From assembly GCA_015178975.1 (NCBI GenBank), contig WHVD01000001.1, positions 2,976,001 through 3,040,000 of the forward strand: a DNA stretch of 64,000 bases, given 5' to 3'. The notes below the pieces were generated by a model, which was not told the origin of the DNA, made no database searches, and worked only from the letters and a program-made list of their open reading frames with translations. The translations under genes were made by a program, and so were the position numbers. This stretch comes from Hysterangium stoloniferum (Eukaryota > Basidiomycota > Agaricomycetes > Hysterangiales > Hysterangiaceae). Below are positions 44,966 to 55,880 of this stretch, piece by piece (position 1 is the first letter of the stretch; each line of letters starts with the position of its first letter).

Positions 44966-46211
44966 TTACATAGTAAACCAATCGGTATCCAAAGAACGGC
45001 TATGAACAAAAAAACTAGACATTTCCTCCTTATTTATATTATACATGCGCTCATCCAATGCAGCAAAGCACAGGCCAAGGAGAACCTGATGAACACGGGC
45101 ATCGGTCCAACCGATGGGTGGCGATATACATAGTGTATTGTCATTTGGCTTGTGAAATACAAAGATGAGTTTTCCGTTGGTGCAAGCACCCCAACGGCAT
45201 CCATTAAAATGAAGTTGTCCCCAAAGCTGTCGTGAAGAAGATTTAAAGATATTGTTAGGTTGATCATTGATTTGTGCATAAGGTTCACCTGTTTAAGCAA
45301 TTTGCACGTTTCGGTCCGTGCACTCCAATTGAATGCTCCAGCGTTTTTGGAGAAAGGATTTTCGTTTGGTTCCGCCGTGTCTTCGGAAAACAGGTCCAGG
45401 AAGTCGTAACTCCACCAAGTCTTAACTTCGAAGACCACACATTGCGATCCCGCCTGAGGGGTTCCAATCAAGATGTAATCTGGTGGAGCAGTGGAGTTAT
45501 TCGCTCTGGCGGCACAGGTGCGACCCCATTGAGGATAGAAAGTTCTCTCATTTGAGTTGTTGTTGATATAACGTGTCTAATAATTATTGATTAGTACGAC
45601 AAGTTCATATTACCAAATCAGTAACTGACCGACAGTAACATACTCAACGGATTCAACAATTGAATATATACTTCATCCTGCACTGAGGGCTCGCTTGTCA
45701 TTTCTGGAGGGAGTCTCTGATGATGACCTTCGAACCACGACGACAGTCTGTTGATCGCAATAACTTGCTGGCTAGCCTTCAGGATCTGACCAGACCTGAA
45801 CATTCTCCAAGTATTGAGGGGGCTGGGGGCTCGGGGGCGCTGTTGAGGGTCTCCCATCCATGGAACATCGCCATTTGGCTTGCTATATTCGATAAGATGA
45901 GCCACTAGGCTCCCTGCGCGTTTAATGAAACGAAGTCGCTTCTCTTTGACTAGCTTCGAAACAGCTTGAACTGTTGCAGTGTGAGATGTTGGTCCCGTTC
46001 TGAGTGGCGCGGCATACAACTCTCTGCACTGCAGAGCCGCAGGGACCCGTCCGCTGCCTGGGTCTGGGAACGGAAAGGTACGTAACATATTTGCGGGCCC
46101 TTGGTTGGCTCTCAGGCGTCCTGGCGTCGATGCATAAAAAAGGTGGGGAAGGTAGAGTTGATCAAGTCCTGGCAAGTCGGGAGATGACTGGTTCTGTCGG
46201 TTTCTGTGCAT
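44966..46211 (-). CDS. PD-(D/E)XK nuclease-like protein of unknown role
   Basis: Three exons: 45630-46211, 45289-45576 and 44966-45226. The introns are 53 nt (GTCAGT donor) and 62 nt, all in frame, giving about 376 residues. The N-terminal part is basic (LVKEKRLRFIKRAGSLVAHLIEYSK). The C-terminal half has PDYILIGTPQAGSQC, then VVFEVKTWWSYDF. Together these fit the D...E-x-K signature of the PD-(D/E)XK fold. SARTETCKLLKQ-LWGQLHFNGCRWGACTNG and SRSLDTDWFTM* follow. Many basidiomycete genomes carry expanded families with EVKTWW-type motifs and no assigned function. A second copy is broken by transposons at 17452-17503/31705-31987. Nuclease activity is inferred only. Confidence 0.65.
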
Positions 46212-46621
46212 AGTAGTTTATGTTCTCACTTCCAACTATTGGTGTTGGTGCCTTCGCGCATTTAAATTGGAAAACTACTGTCAGCTGACGTGGAATGTGT
46301 GACGTCCAGCATATCCAGCCGCTGTCACCGCAGAAAACACATCACAATTACCTAGTAGGATACATGAGACACTATTGGAAATTTATCATCGTGTTCCCAC
46401 CAGGCACCTTCTTGAGCATCTAGATGTTATGAGGGTCTTATTTTACTTATACTTTGTGTTTGGATTAAATCATCGTGTATAGAGGCGATCACCAAGCGGT
46501 GGCGGCATAGATTATGTAACCTTCTATTGGAGATTCCATTATATTAGTTGCATATATTGGATCACCTGATACATTAAAAGGAAAACCTGTTAGTTTGAGT
46601 AATGCTAGCAGTGCTTCCCAG

Positions 46622-46693
46622 GGTCAGGTGGTGTAATGGTTAACACCCCTGCTATATATGCAGAAGCCCTGGGTTCAATCCCCAGTCTGGCCA
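46622..46693 (+). tRNA. tRNA-like sequence in left LTR
   Basis: The acceptor stem GGTCAGG/TCTGGCC pairs with two G-U pairs. The D arm is GTGT-AATGGTTA-ACAC, the T arm CTGGG-TTCAATC-CCCAG, and the discriminator A. The A box (TGGTGTAATGG) and B box (GGTTCAATCCC) are good polymerase III signals. The anticodon stem has one mismatch, and the loop TATATAT lacks the usual T33. The central triplet would be TAT. It is probably a tRNA-derived promoter module rather than a decoding tRNA. Confidence 0.6.
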
Positions 46694-46904
46694 TTCATTA
46701 TCTACACTTTTAACAGGTTATGGGCCCCGCTGTGTGCTATAGGGCATGGTTCCTGTGTGTAGAGTGAACAGCTATATCTGTGTGTGGTATAGTGGACAAG
46801 TCTGGACAAAAGAGCCAGAGAGGACCTATATCTGCTTATAGTATAGTTGAGTGCTAGCATTAAGGGAGTGTGTTAGTTTGAGTAATGCTAGCAGTGCTTC
46901 CCAG

Positions 46905-46976
46905 GGTCAGGTGGTGTAATGGTTAACACCCCTGCTATATATGCAGAAGCCCTGGGTTCAATCCCCAGTCTGGCCA
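46905..46976 (+). tRNA. tRNA-like sequence in right LTR
   Basis: Identical to the copy at 46622-46693, at the same offset (34 bp) inside the second LTR. Confidence 0.6.
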
Positions 46977-47003
46977 TTCATTATCTACACTTTTAACAAA
47001 ACC

Positions 47004-48325
47004 TATTTTAGGATATGCATATCTGTGAAGAAACGGATAACAACACATCATTCAGAATATCAAAGCAAGAGGCTAGCTACTTGAGAACTTAAGAAGTTTC
47101 ATAACCAGGTCCTGGCGATGTTTTAGCTGCGAGCGTTGAATATATGACAGCCCTTATCTACTTACTACTCTAGTGGAGCGGCAATGCGTCGGAACAAAGC
47201 ATTAAATGACAACCATTGTGGGCCCTGCGTGCACCATAGATCACATGTAGCTGCGTGTGTATACCCATTTCATATCCAATCTTAACAATGTCAATTAGCT
47301 AGATTTGAATCTGATTCATTTTTCTTTTATGAAAAAAAATTGTTGACGTATTCGTAATTGTAAGTGTCATGATAAGCTAATAACTCACTCGATATGATTC
47401 TAATAAGGTCTTCATGTCGTAGACACGTTGACGCTCGTAGAACGATATACGCAATTCTCGAATTGCGTATTTCGTTCTACAACTTTAGTGATACACAATC
47501 AAAAGTTGCTAAAACAGCTCCACTGGCTTCATGCGCTATACAGGCGGATCTGTAGGTATGTGACCGACGTGCATGCCCTTCAACTTCGCCTTATACTGGG
47601 TAATGATGAGCGTTTCATCTGTCTTTGAAAGGGGCTTCTTAGCGTGACAGCCATGCATTATAGGGAAATGATAGAGACTTCTCCCGAGGGATGGACAATG
47701 TGCACGAAATCACATTTGGCGTGGTGAATTTCGATTATCGCCGTTGCAGCCATATGCAAAGGAACGAACGAGATCAATTATCAGGGATATTAAAGCGGTA
47801 GATATTACCAGTCAGTCACTTGACACTCCAACCTTCAGTATCAAGCACCCCACTCTCAACTAGACACGCCCGTGCGAGTGCGGGGTGTTAAGATGTGCGT
47901 GTCTCTATCACACACCGGGTAGCAGAAGAACCTCACAATTGCGCAGGGAACTAGCTCTATTCGCATGTAGTTACGTAAAAAAACTGAAAAAACAATTTTA
48001 AAAAGGGGAAACAATGAGAACAGTGGGAAAAGATAAAATATGACACAAGGGGGACAATGGGACAGAGGACAAAAGAACAAAGGGAACTTGGAAGGATGAT
48101 GCTCGAAATCTAACACGGAACCATCTCTCGTATTCCGTAATTAAAGTAGCCAATGATTGGACGGAGCGAGGCTGTCTCCTGGCAGTGAAATGACATATTC
48201 TGATACCCCCATTTGGATTCACTGTATAACTCAGATCTGTGATTACATCTTCAACAGTGGGATGTTACACCATGCTAAAAGGATAAGATGGCAACTGCTT
48301 TGACGTCAGGTTTTTTGGGGCGTGA
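47004..48325. other. Intergenic region without a supported gene
   Basis: About 1.3 kb of non-repetitive sequence with no recognisable ORF. It contains the hairpin listed at 47437-47480. Confidence 0.4.
47437..47480. repeat. Near-perfect hairpin
   Basis: GTAGAACGATATACGCAATT and AATTGCGTATTTCGTTCTAC are inverted copies with one mismatch and a 4-nt loop. The 44-nt structure is compact. It may be a MITE remnant or an RNA hairpin. Confidence 0.6.
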
Positions 48326-48569
48326 CACATCAGGAGTTACAACATTAAGGCGGCACTAAAATATTATCTAAACCTGTTTACAAAACTTTAAGTCCTAAAA
48401 TGGATTTGAACTCATATTACTTCAATTTTAGATGTGATCTGAACTTGTTGTTTAGGACACACTTTTACCAGAATTTTTATTCTAAGTCCAGACAAATGTT
48501 TACCCCTTATAGAAACCTCAAGTTTGAACATTAGGTTTAAAAATGAAATAAAACCCTAAGTTTTGTAAT
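48326..48569 (+). repeat. Dispersed 245-bp repeat, copy 1
   Basis: It matches 59784-60033 over its whole length (CACATCAGG to AAGTTTTGTAAT), same strand. Both copies sit directly beside family-D LTR sequence. No coding potential. Class unknown. Confidence 0.65.
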
Positions 48570-48971
48570 TGTCGGGTATAGACAGGCTTGATGTGCAGGA
48601 GGTCCGGTGGAGTCCAGTGGGTTTTCCGATGACTGGTGTGTGAGACGCAGAGACAGATAACAGGAGCGGGGTTCTATGCTCTGTTAGAGGGGTTCCAGGA
48701 GTCCGGTCGGAGTCCGGTGACTGGTACATATGACAGAGTGTCAGGTGTACATAGAGTGGAGTCCGGAGTCCGGAGGAGTCCGAGGACTGGTGTATGAGAC
48801 ACAGAGGGTTAGGTGCAGACAGGTGGGGTGCGTACAGAGAGTCAGGCATAAACGAGTTGATGTACAGGGTCCCGTGGGAACTCTGGTTGTTACTATACAA
48901 TATAGAGGGTCGGGAGCATGTAGGATGGGGTCCAGGGGCCCGGAGGCCAGCGGGTTTTCCGGTTCCTGACA
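48570..48971 (-). repeat. Family-D LTR, 5' part
   Basis: In minus orientation it starts TGTCAGGAACCGGAAAACCC. It contains internal repeats of CAGTCATCGGA/GACTCC blocks that also occur at 60100-60170. The rest of the LTR is absent. Confidence 0.5.
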
Positions 48972-50743
48972 ACACCCATTACAAAGGAAGGAAACAACAG
49001 TTACAAAGGAAACACCTGTTACAAAGAAAACACCAGTACAAAGAAAACACCCATTACAAAGGAAGGAAACAACAGTTACAAAGGAAACACCTGTTACAAA
49101 GAAAACACCAGTTACAAAAGAAATCAATGGTTACAAAAGAAAACAACAGTTGTAAAAGAAAACAACAGTTACAAAAGAAAACAACGGTCACAAAAGAAAA
49201 CAATGGTCACAAAAGAAAACAATGGTCAAAAAAGGGATCAATAGTCACAAAAGGGATCAATGATCACAAGGGATCAATGGTCACAAAAGGGATCAATGGT
49301 CACAAATAGAAACAAAGGTCACGAAAAAGGAACACCAGTTACAAAAGGAACAATGGTTACAAAAGTGAAAGTGTTCAGAGAACAGAAAGTATTCAGGGAA
49401 CAGAAAGTGGTTAGGGAATGGAAAGTGGTCAGGGAACAGAAAGTGGTCAGGGAATGGAAAGTATTCCCAGAACAGAAAGTGTTCTCAGAACAGAAAGTGT
49501 TCCCAGAACAGAAAGTGTTCCCAGAACAGAAAGTGTTCTTAGAACAGAAAGTGTTCCCAGAACAGAAACAACAGTTACAAAGGAAACAACAGTTACAAAA
49601 GGAACAACAGTTCCAATGGTTGAATTGACAGTCAACTGCAAGTAATTAATGTGCTCACCTGATTTATTTATTTTGATTTAATATATTTCATTTTGATTTC
49701 CTGTATTTAATTTTGATTATATTTAATTTATTATATTGTATTTGGATTTATTGGATTTTATTATTTTATTTATTGTTTTTACTTCTTGATTTCTTATATT
49801 TTATTTTGATTTATTTTATTTTTAAACATTTTTTTTTCATTTATTGTATTTTATTTGAATTATTCTAATTTTATTGACATTTTCCCAGAAATGCTTATAG
49901 ACCCTCCTTCTCCAGAGAACTGGCATCAAAATGCCTCTGTTGAAGGGTGTGGGAAATGCTTCCATAAGGGAGGCAGATCCTGTCTGCAGGATAATATGAT
50001 AATAAATAAATATTAATTAAAAAAGCAATATTAAATGGAATTGAATACAGTCTTAACACACCTTGACAAAGGTTTAATATCTTGAGAAATAATTGCAGGT
50101 GGCCACTTTGAGGAGAAGATGGCTGGGTGAGAGTGGGGAAGGGAGATAAGAGTGGCAGCCTTGAGACTTGACCAACAGTCTTCCTGTGTTCCCGCACCGG
50201 GAAAGAGAATGCTCCCACAGTGTTGAAAAAGCTCCCATGCCATTACAGTGTCATGAAAGTAATACTCCCACAGTGTCACAAATGCTCCCATGGCATGATG
50301 AAATACTCCTACAAGTGCACAAATGCACCATGCTGACTAATATTCCAATTTGGGATAATGCACCCTCATTGGGAAAATTCAGGTGCTCTGCACCCTCACC
50401 AATTAGGGTGTGCTATGGCACCTATCCACGCCCACAACCCACCAAGCAAAGCCCATCCACATGGATGACAAGCATATGAACCCTTACTATGCTGTGGGTG
50501 GTTGCTTCATGGCCAGCCCTGCAACTTTGCTGCAGGCTCCAGCTTGTTGGGGGGTGAAACCTCCCAACCCCCCATGTCAATAACTTTTAAGTATTTCTGA
50601 GACTCATTGTTTGAGAACAGAAAGTGTTCAGAGAATGGAGTGTTCAGAGAATGGAATCTGTTTAAAGAATGGAATCTGTTTAGAGAATGGAATCTGTTTA
50701 AAGATGGAAACTGTTTAGAGAATGGAATCTGTTTAAAGAATGG
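48972..50743 (+). repeat. Composite minisatellite element, copy 1
   Basis: Blocks in order: GTTACAAAGGAAACAACA units (48972-49370), CAGAACAGAAAGTGTTCC units (49370-49570), AT-rich TTTATTTTGATT units (49650-49880), a spacer, CCACAGTGTCACAAATGCTCC units (50200-50330), a CACCCTCATTGGG segment, and a G/C tract (TTGGGGGGTGAAACC) near 50550. AGAATGGAATCTGTTT units follow (50630-50743). The same blocks in reverse order and orientation occur at 62340-64000. No gene is present. The open frames through the repeats are by-products of unit length. Confidence 0.65.
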
Positions 50744-52176
50744 AAGCCCACCAGGCTCTGGACCCCATCCTACTTGCACCTGACTCTCTATACCAGGTTA
50801 CAGTTAACTGGACAACCCACCAGGACCTGGACATCAAACCTGTCTATGCCCAACCCTCTGCATCTCATGCACCAGTCATTGGAATACCCACCAGGGCCCA
50901 CACATGTCAACCTATCTGTATCTGACTCTATTCCAAGTACCAGTCACTAGACTCCACCCAGACAACCCATCAGCTCTGTAACTGAGCTCCATTCCCATTA
51001 TGGTCAAATGTCCTGTCATGTTTTGGACCCTGTTCCCATTCCATTCCATCCCTAACACCTAGTTTGGTGTTTACTTGTCTTGTTTCATGATTACTTGTTT
51101 TGATCTTCATTATTACCCAGATTTGGTATTGCATACATTCCACAGTCTATGGAGGGTGTTTATAATTACTATAATCTCAAATATTTATTAATAAAACCTT
51201 ATTTTTTACAAAACTCCATCTTTAAATAGTGATATCTATTCTGAAACAATTATATTGTCAAAAAACAATCATCAGAAATAGTACTCCATATTACATTTTA
51301 TACAACCCATAGTTATTTAATGATTTCCATTGTATATAATTTCCTTCCTTTTACAGATACCTACTAATACTTTTATTAGTACTTTGTTTTTTAAAAATTG
51401 TAATGTAGTTATTTCCATGTAAAATATGTAAAATATGAAATTTTTCATACCACAGCTGTCTTTATTAAGTGAAACCACCTATATATTCTGGGTATGTTAA
51501 ATCAAGTAGAAATCTGTTCAGATTGACAGATCCATTCCAAAGTAATACATATGTATTTAGAGGTGCCAATGATATACATATGCATGGAATGGACTATCTA
51601 AAGATATCTATTTTTTAAAAGTATTAGTGTTTGAAACCACTAATTTTTTTTATTCTCTACTCGTGTCTGGAAAGATTCTTTAGTTTGTAATGCATGAGAG
51701 AGTTTAAAACTTTTTGAAAGTTTTAAAAACCAAATTATGTTTGAATCACATCCCAGATGTTTAAATGACCTTTAGAGTATATTAGAATTTTGTATACTTA
51801 ATAGTTTTCAGATATCCTCCTATATAGTCTAGCTAATGTTGTACATACAATCCAGTCAGAAAATCAACTAAGTTCTCACCAGTTACTTAGCATATATCCC
51901 ACTCCATCTCCATCTCTCATCATTGCAACACAATGCATCAATCCTGTCAGAGCCCAGGGGCTTTCCAACTGACCTCCTGACCTCCTGACCTATCAACTGA
52001 CCTCCTGACCTATCGACCTATCGACTACACCCAGACTCTCCAGGTTGTCCATCTCCCTGTCTGAAATTGAACACCATTATCTCATGGGGGCACAGCCTAT
52101 AAGCTGAAGCCAAGTCCTACCAGATTATCTGTGGGTTTCTCCAGAAACCCTCCGTGAGCCTGCACATCCCTTAACA
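50744..52176 (+). repeat. Family A' LTR interrupted by an AT-rich element
   Basis: It contains CCACCAGGCTCTGGACC near its start, the TATA and GTACATACAATCCAGTCAGAAAAT region (51838 onward), a GACCTCCTGACC tandem (51960-52020), the shared motif (52091-52117) and the end CCCTTAACA. The 5' boundary is uncertain because it abuts a minisatellite. Confidence 0.6.
51151..51820. mobile_element. AT-rich MITE-like insertion in an LTR
   Basis: This 670-bp non-coding block splits the LTR sequence CACAGTCTATATAGTC, which is intact in other copies. It starts GGAGGGTGTTTATA and ends ATATCCTCC, giving short imperfect TIRs (GGAGG). It is flanked by TAT on both sides, so the TSD is TAT (or TA). No transposase. 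Superfamily not determined. Confidence 0.6.
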
Positions 52177-52620
52177 TCCTACATACAAGTCACCCAACAT
52201 GTAAATTGATATTCCTGTGCAATGCTCAGCATAAGGCTCAATGTTGGGGGGGACACCAGCATCTTTGACAGTGACTGCATGTAGAGGTTGTAAGTCATGA
52301 ACAATATGTAATTTCCCATTTTTCTTTGGCACACAAAACCATTGTGATCTGTAAGAAGAGCCCAAAGGTTTGTAAACACCACTGGAGATTTTCTGTTTGA
52401 TAAACTGTATAATTTTGTCTTTGAGCCCTACCAGAATCAGAATAAATGGTCAGAATAACTATGGGTGAAGAATAGTCAGTGCAGAATGTGCCTGGCTCTG
52501 AATCATCCCATATTAGAGCTGATTTGTTGCAGAGGAGGACTTGAAAAGCTAATTTTAATTCTTCATTACTCAAAAATTCCTGATCAATCCTGAGTCCTTT
52601 CCAATGTTCTTTCATAAGTC
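52177..52620 (-). pseudogene. Gypsy RT N-terminal part
   Basis: It reads SYRSQWFCVPKKNGKLHIVHDLQPL then GVPPNIEPYAEH and MLGDLYVGC, an RT fingers region in two overlapping frames, truncated before the catalytic motif. Confidence 0.7.
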
Positions 52621-53103
52621 AGGGACCAAACTGGATAATGTCAGGGGGAAGGGGCAAGAGGTAAAGAATCAATAAGGTTGCTAGGGAACTGCCACTCTGG
52701 CACTGCATCAGTAGGCATAGTCGTAGCCACAGGGCAAACCTTTCAGACAACAGGTTTGTATTTTAGTGCAAGTGTAGGGGACCGAGAATCATAAATGGCA
52801 TGGAAATACCATCCAGAAAAATGGGATGGGAAGAGGGGAAGAAGGGTGTGTTGCTGGTTGTGGGGGATGAAGCTAATGATGAAGCTGTCAATCTGTTGGA
52901 GACAAGGGCCAGAAAAGGTGGGAAGTGCCCTTCATCAGAGAGATACAGGTTGGATGACACATTTGGCACCCATGGTTGTGAGTGTGGTTGCATCGGAACC
53001 TGTAGCTTGAATCCTGGCCTGGAAGGATCCTGTAGTAATAGAGTTTTGCTGATATTTGGAAAGGTTGGCCTAAAAGCAGACAATAAGGTGCATTCTGAAT
53101 AAT

Positions 53104-53466
53104 CTAAGCATGAATGTGGATTTTGACACCACCTCTCAGAGGCTGCACATTCTCGATGATGCCAAATGTCATACAAATGCCACCATTAGCATCATGCATG
53201 TTAAGTTTTAGGTCAGTGCTGAAAGGCAGTGCCATATCTTTCACAGCAACTTTGCTTATGCACACAAGTTCTGAGCCGGGGTCATAAAGTCCTACCTCTG
53301 AACATTTTCCTTGAGTTTTCACATCCAATTCCATTATTGGAGCAGAATGGAGTGGCATAGCTTGTGTGAGTAGGGGAGATGTGATTGCAGTGGATGCCAT
53401 GGCTGGGACAGTGGCAGGAAAAATAGGAATACAGTTTACTTTACAACTGTCAACAAAAGCTTTCAA
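53104..53466 (-). pseudogene. Gypsy aspartic protease
   Basis: It reads IMELDVKTQGKCSEVGLYDPGSELVCISK. The DPGSE box replaces the usual D-S/T-G. It continues to KLNMHDANGG and PLRGGVKIHIHA. The frame continues across the solo LTR into 54305 on the other side, with a TGA in place of a Trp codon. Confidence 0.6.
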
Positions 53467-53490
53467 ATATCAGATGATAATGCAAGGGGC

Positions 53491-54299
53491 TGTTATGACC
53501 GGAAAATCCCGCTGGACTCCAGGCACTGACTCGTACGCACCCATGCCCTAGATGCACCAATTGTCAGTTTACAGGAATTCCCGCCCAGACTCCATATGTC
53601 AGACTTGTCTACATTCGATTTCATTATGTCATGTATCAGTCACTGGAATACCCCCGGACTCCATCTCTGTCTATGTCCGACCTTGTCCCATGCATCAGTC
53701 ATCAGACCCCACTCCATAAACCCATCATTGCTCTAACTGAGCCCTGTTCCCATTTTAGTCAAATGACCTGTCACGATTTGGACTCTGCTCCCACTCCATT
53801 TCCTGTTATAGGTTATGATTTGTCACGATTCGGACTCCACTCTGTTCCGTCCCATTCCTAACACCAATTTGGTGTTTACTATTCTCGTTTTATGTTTTGC
53901 TAGTTCCGTTTCATTATTACTGGATTTGGTATGTCATTCACTCCACAGTCTATATAGTCTGGCAGATGTTGTACATACAATCCAGTCAGAAAATCGGCTT
54001 AGATTCCCCCCAGTAATCTAATACCTTTTCCAACTTAACTCCTCTTGGAATCACACCGCTCACGCTAGTTGGAGCCCACGGGCTCCAGCATATCTATCTC
54101 TTATTTATCTCGACTCCCTGACCTCTCCGACCTATGACCCCTCAACCCACGAACCCCACCCAGACTCCCTGGGATTCCTGTCCACCTGTCTGAAATTGGA
54201 CAACACGATCTCATGAGGGCACAGCCTATAAGCTGAAGCCAAGTCCTACCGGATAATCTGCGGGTTTCTCCGGAGACCCACCGTGTACGTACCCTAACA
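53491..54299 (+). repeat. Family-A solo LTR with TSD GGGGC
   Basis: 809 bp, TGTTATGACCGG to GTACCCTAACA, flanked by GGGGC (53486-53490 and 54300-54304). It has a TATATAG box, the AGTCAGAAAAT site and the shared motif (54220-54246). A solo LTR forms when two LTRs recombine and the interior is lost. Confidence 0.93.
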
Positions 54300-54537
54300 G
54301 GGGCTTGCCATGTGAAACTGAAACCGAAGAGTCTATCATCCTTTCAAAGACCTTTCATGCAATTTCCAGATCCTTGATTTTTGCCTTGTATTGGAATTGG
54401 GAGGGTTTCTTATCAGGTGATGAGGAAAAGGTGGGGAGAGGTACCTCAGCAACTGATGTTGAGGTGGAAGGAGGACTTCTGCTAATAGTTTTACCATTGT
54501 AGGTAGCCAAAATGAGCTGATACAAGTTATAGGCTTT

Positions 54538-55723
54538 CTAAACCACACTGCAGTCCTCAGCAATGTCTTCAATAAAGCCAGTTGTTATACTCAAAGGGGT
54601 CTGCTCAGTGGGGGAGACTTCAAAAAATAACATGGAATGTGGAGTTGATGATGGGGATGGGTTCCCTGAAATACAAGCCTGTTCCTGATCAATGACAAAT
54701 TTCAAACCGTGAGGATGATTGGGTAATCGCCTGTCATTGGGCCAATGCCAGAAGCCTTTGACATCTGCCACTTTACCAGCATACAAGTATTCCAACCCAA
54801 TAGGACAGCATCTGGTGCTGTGTATGTTAGTAGGATCTTTACAAAACAGACACACTGGAATAATAGCTCCCACAGCTGCCTGGAATGTCAATGAAACAGA
54901 AGGTGGGGCAGGGATATATTTTTCCACAAGTGGGTAGGTAGTGTGCAACTGAGCATAGGTTATGGCATAATCCTTGTTTTTCACATGGAGAGACTCAAGG
55001 CACTTTAAAAGGCTATCTAAATCATCAGAAGGTGGGCACAAGGAGGGAGGAGAAGGGAAGCAATGGTATGGGTGATGACCTTGGCTTCTGAAGGGGTTCC
55101 CTGGGAAATAGGCATAGGTACTGCATATAGAGACTCGAAACCTTCTGGGGGGCTTCTGTCAAATGCATTTACATCAAAGACATACCTTCCTGCATTGAAA
55201 ATGTCCTGCCAGTTATATGGCTTGGTGCAAGAGTGATTTGGATGTGTTGTTGACAGATGCTGCTCAAGTTTTTGCCTAGTGTCTTTGTGGAATCCAAACC
55301 AGAAGTAATGGTCATGATATTTTCAGACAGAAGGTAATGCAAAATTGCTTGAAACCCTAGCTTGTAGGCTTGAAGCCCGGCATATGTAGTGATAGGTGAT
55401 GAGGATTGTGTTCAAGTGAACTGGATGAGAGACTGTCAATTATAGCATTTTTCCTTAAATGCCCCTTCAAAGGCATCCTCAATAGCAGCTTTGAAGGTGT
55501 TCCAGTCCAAGGTTGAATAGCTGTCAAAAGTCTTAAAGACATCACACTGTAGTCTAGAGAGATAGCAAAACAAGAAAGGGATTCTGTCACAACCTGTTAG
55601 TTGTGCATCCTCAGTGCAATTCTCAAACTGCTCCAGAAACTCTGCAACATGATCCTCATTCCCATCGAAGGTCTTTGGAGCACAATTTGATCCCAGTGCA
55701 GGCATACATAGCTGCCTTTCCAA
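54538..55723 (-). pseudogene. Gypsy gag with Cys/His zinc-binding region
   Basis: The capsid part reads PALGSNCAPKTFDGNEDHVAEF and DWNTFKAAIEDAFEGAF. Further on, CLFCKDPTNIHSTRCC gives a zinc-knuckle-like Cys/His pattern, followed by LEYLYAGKVADVKGFWHW. Frameshifts lie between the parts. Confidence 0.6.
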
Positions 55724-55880
55724 TAAGCACAGCTGCCATGTTAGATAGTGTAGGTGGTAGAAGAGTCAGGGGAGGAGGCTGCACAGACAATATGGGGGTT
55801 TGGGGCAATGGATGTTGAGGAATGGAAGCTGTGGCATGTTTATGAGGGTGGAGAGGTGAGGTGGCAGGGTGCATTTTGGG

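Larger units (their letters stand above)
46588..46998 (+). mobile_element. Miniature LTR element with tRNA-like LTRs (SMART/TRIM type)
   Basis: Two identical 128-bp direct repeats (46588-46715, 46871-46998) run TGTTAGTTTGAGTAATG to CTTTTAACA. The TSD is AAACC (46583-46587, 46999-47003). The interior is only 155 bp, with GGTTATGGGCCCC after the first LTR and AAGGGAGTG before the second as likely primer site and polypurine tract. Each LTR contains a tRNA-like cloverleaf. LTR identity points to a recent insertion. Confidence 0.9.
52177..55880 (-). mobile_element. Degenerate Ty3/gypsy gag-pro-RT fragment hosting a solo LTR
   Basis: In minus order: gag capsid (about 55723-55380), gag C-terminal zinc-binding part (55041-54538), protease (53466-53104) and the start of RT (52615-52177). 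A family-A solo LTR (53491-54299) is inserted between gag and protease. RT ends abruptly beside another LTR. This element differs from family A, having different gag and protease sequence. Confidence 0.7.

Noticed and set aside
48972-49628. Possible CRISPR-like direct repeats
   Set aside because: Tandem units without unique spacers in a eukaryotic genome, so these are minisatellites. The same applies to 56752-56874 and 63785-63915.
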